DNA from: Rhodocyclaceae bacterium
GTDB taxonomy: Bacteria > Pseudomonadota > Gammaproteobacteria > Burkholderiales > Rhodocyclaceae
Reading direction: 5' to 3'
DNA length: 7,206 nucleotides
Assembly (NCBI GenBank): GCA_030689585.1
Contig: JAUYFZ010000307.1
Coordinates: 1-7,206 of the forward strand
Shown here: positions 6,400 through 7,206 of the stretch, piece after piece
Numbering within the stretch: position 1 is the stretch's first letter
Layout of the letters: every line of letters starts with the position of its first letter
The notes under the pieces: model-generated
What the model saw: only the letters and a program-made list of their open reading frames with translations
What the model was told of the DNA's origin: nothing
The model's database searches: none
Translations under genes and position numbers: made by a program

Positions 6400-7206
6400 A
6401 TGTTCCCCCGTCATATCCAGGCCTTGCTCACTGATGCACTCGCCGACACCCCAGTGGTGCTACTCAATGGCGCGCGTCAAACAGGCAAAAGCACCTTGGT
6501 ACAAACGCTGTCCAGCAGCCAGGGGCGGCGTTATCTGACGCTTGATGATCGCGTCGTACTCGCCGCCGCCAAGAGTGATCCGACAGGGTTTATCGCCGGG
6601 CTTTCCGGCCCGGTGGTGATGGATGAAATCCAGCGCGCTCCCGAGCTGTTTCTGGACATCAAGGCCGCTGTGGATCGCGACCGCACGCCGGGGCGCTTTC
6701 TGCTCACCGGGTCGGCCAACGTGCTCCTCCTCCCGACCCTGGCCGATTCGCTGGCCGGGCGCATGGAAATCCTCAACCTGTGGCCTCTGTCCGGCGGTGA
6801 AATGGCCTTTGATGCGGCTTTCAATCGCGCCGACTGGCTGTTCGATGGACAGCTTGATGCGCTGCCGATTCCGGCCTGCGACCGGGGAATACTGGTCGAA
6901 AAGCTATTGCAGGGGGGCTTCCCCGAAGCGGTTGCGCGTTCGACTGCCAGACGGCGTGCCGCCTGGTTCGAAAGCTATTTGCAGACCATCCTGCAACGCG
7001 ACGTGCGTGAACTGGCCAATCTGGAACAGCTTACTGAAGTGCCGCACCTGCTACAACTGCTGGCCACGCGCAGCGCCAGCCTGTTGAACCAGGCAGAGCT
7101 TTCCCGCGCCAGCCGACTGACGCAAACAACCCTGAAGCGTTATCTGAGCCTGCTGGAAACCTTGTTCCTGGTGGTGCGCATTCCGGCCTGGGCACGAAAT
7201 CCCGGC
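6400..7206 (+). CDS. DUF4143/COG1373-type P-loop ATPase, 3' end outside window
   Basis: The open frame runs 269 codons to the window edge without a stop. The N-terminal AAA domain has Walker A GARQTGKST at 24-32, Walker B VVMDEIQ at 72-78 and a sensor-like LLTGSAN at 101-107. It is followed by LADSLAGRMEILNLWPLS, typical of the family. The DUF4143 part begins with LLQGGFPEAV near 169-178, then WFESYLQTILQRDVREL at 189-205, and a winged-helix-like LSRASRLTQTTLKRYLSLLE segment. Family members usually have about 380-430 residues, so roughly a third is missing beyond the edge. Function is unknown; such genes are scattered, accessory and often solitary. ATG 6400 was chosen because homology starts at once (FPRHI). 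There is no ribosome-binding site. By eye its third codon positions are more GC-rich than those of the molybdenum genes, which may hint at transfer. Confidence 0.9.
   Translation, partial: MFPRHIQALLTDALADTPVVLLNGARQTGKSTLVQTLSSSQGRRYLTLDDRVVLAAAKSDPTGFIAGLSGPVVMDEIQRAPELFLDIKAAVDRDRTPGRFLLTGSANVLLLPTLADSLAGRMEILNLWPLSGGEMAFDAAFNRADWLFDGQLDALPIPACDRGILVEKLLQGGFPEAVARSTARRRAAWFESYLQTILQRDVRELANLEQLTEVPHLLQLLATRSASLLNQAELSRASRLTQTTLKRYLSLLETLFLVVRIPAWARNPG

Noticed and set aside
6623..7087. 154-codon plus-strand frame inside the ATPase gene
   Set aside because: It is an out-of-frame shadow. The frame from 6400 carries Walker A, Walker B and DUF4143 motifs and stays open to the window end.

Overview
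The window looks like chromosomal DNA of a Gram-negative proteobacterium. It has E. coli-like MoaE, MobB, MoeA and SerRS sequences, a lipoprotein lytic transglycosylase of the MltF type, an RfaH-type NusG paralogue and a tRNA-Ser with encoded CCA. By eye the G+C is moderate (a little over 50%) and somewhat higher in the last 800 bases. The class (gamma, beta or acidithiobacilli) cannot be fixed from this sequence alone.

Layout. Positions 1-91 hold an intergenic repeat: two 30-base copies at a 31-base offset, followed by a C-rich/G-rich hairpin and five G-tracts. From 4054 down to 105, everything on the minus strand reads as one tight transcription unit: tRNA-Ser(CGA), an RfaH-like NusG paralogue, an uncharacterised ATP-grasp-like protein, mobB, moeA, moaD and moaE. 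All protein-gene junctions overlap or are 2 bases apart. The last four genes make molybdopterin (MoaD/MoaE), insert molybdenum (MoeA) and support nucleotide attachment (MobB). The first two are not standard molybdenum-cofactor genes. An RfaH-like elongation factor may act on its own operon, and the ATP-grasp protein may modify something linked to the cofactor; both ideas are inference.

On the plus strand, a short MltF-type lytic transglycosylase (4056-4772) starts one base beyond the 5' end of the tRNA. Its 3' end overlaps the convergent serS gene (6016-4706) by 67 bases. So serS and a serine tRNA lie on the same strand, separated by an opposing cell-wall gene.

Upstream of serS is a roughly 65-70 bp relic of an IS200/IS605-type element. 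It keeps the left-end hairpin and the first codons of tnpB, fused directly to the right end. A near-consensus sigma-70 promoter (TTGTCA, 17 bases, TATAAT) pointing at serS has its -10 inside this relic.

The right edge is accessory in character: a perfect 16-bp inverted repeat, then the first 269 codons of a DUF4143/COG1373-type P-loop ATPase that runs off the window. The start codon lies about 7 bases after an extended -10 that touches the inverted repeat, with no Shine-Dalgarno sequence. This suggests a leaderless, autoregulated gene.

The strongest candidates for something undescribed are the RfaH-like plus ATP-grasp head of the molybdenum-cofactor operon, the IS relic serving as the serS promoter, and the operator/leaderless arrangement of the ATPase.
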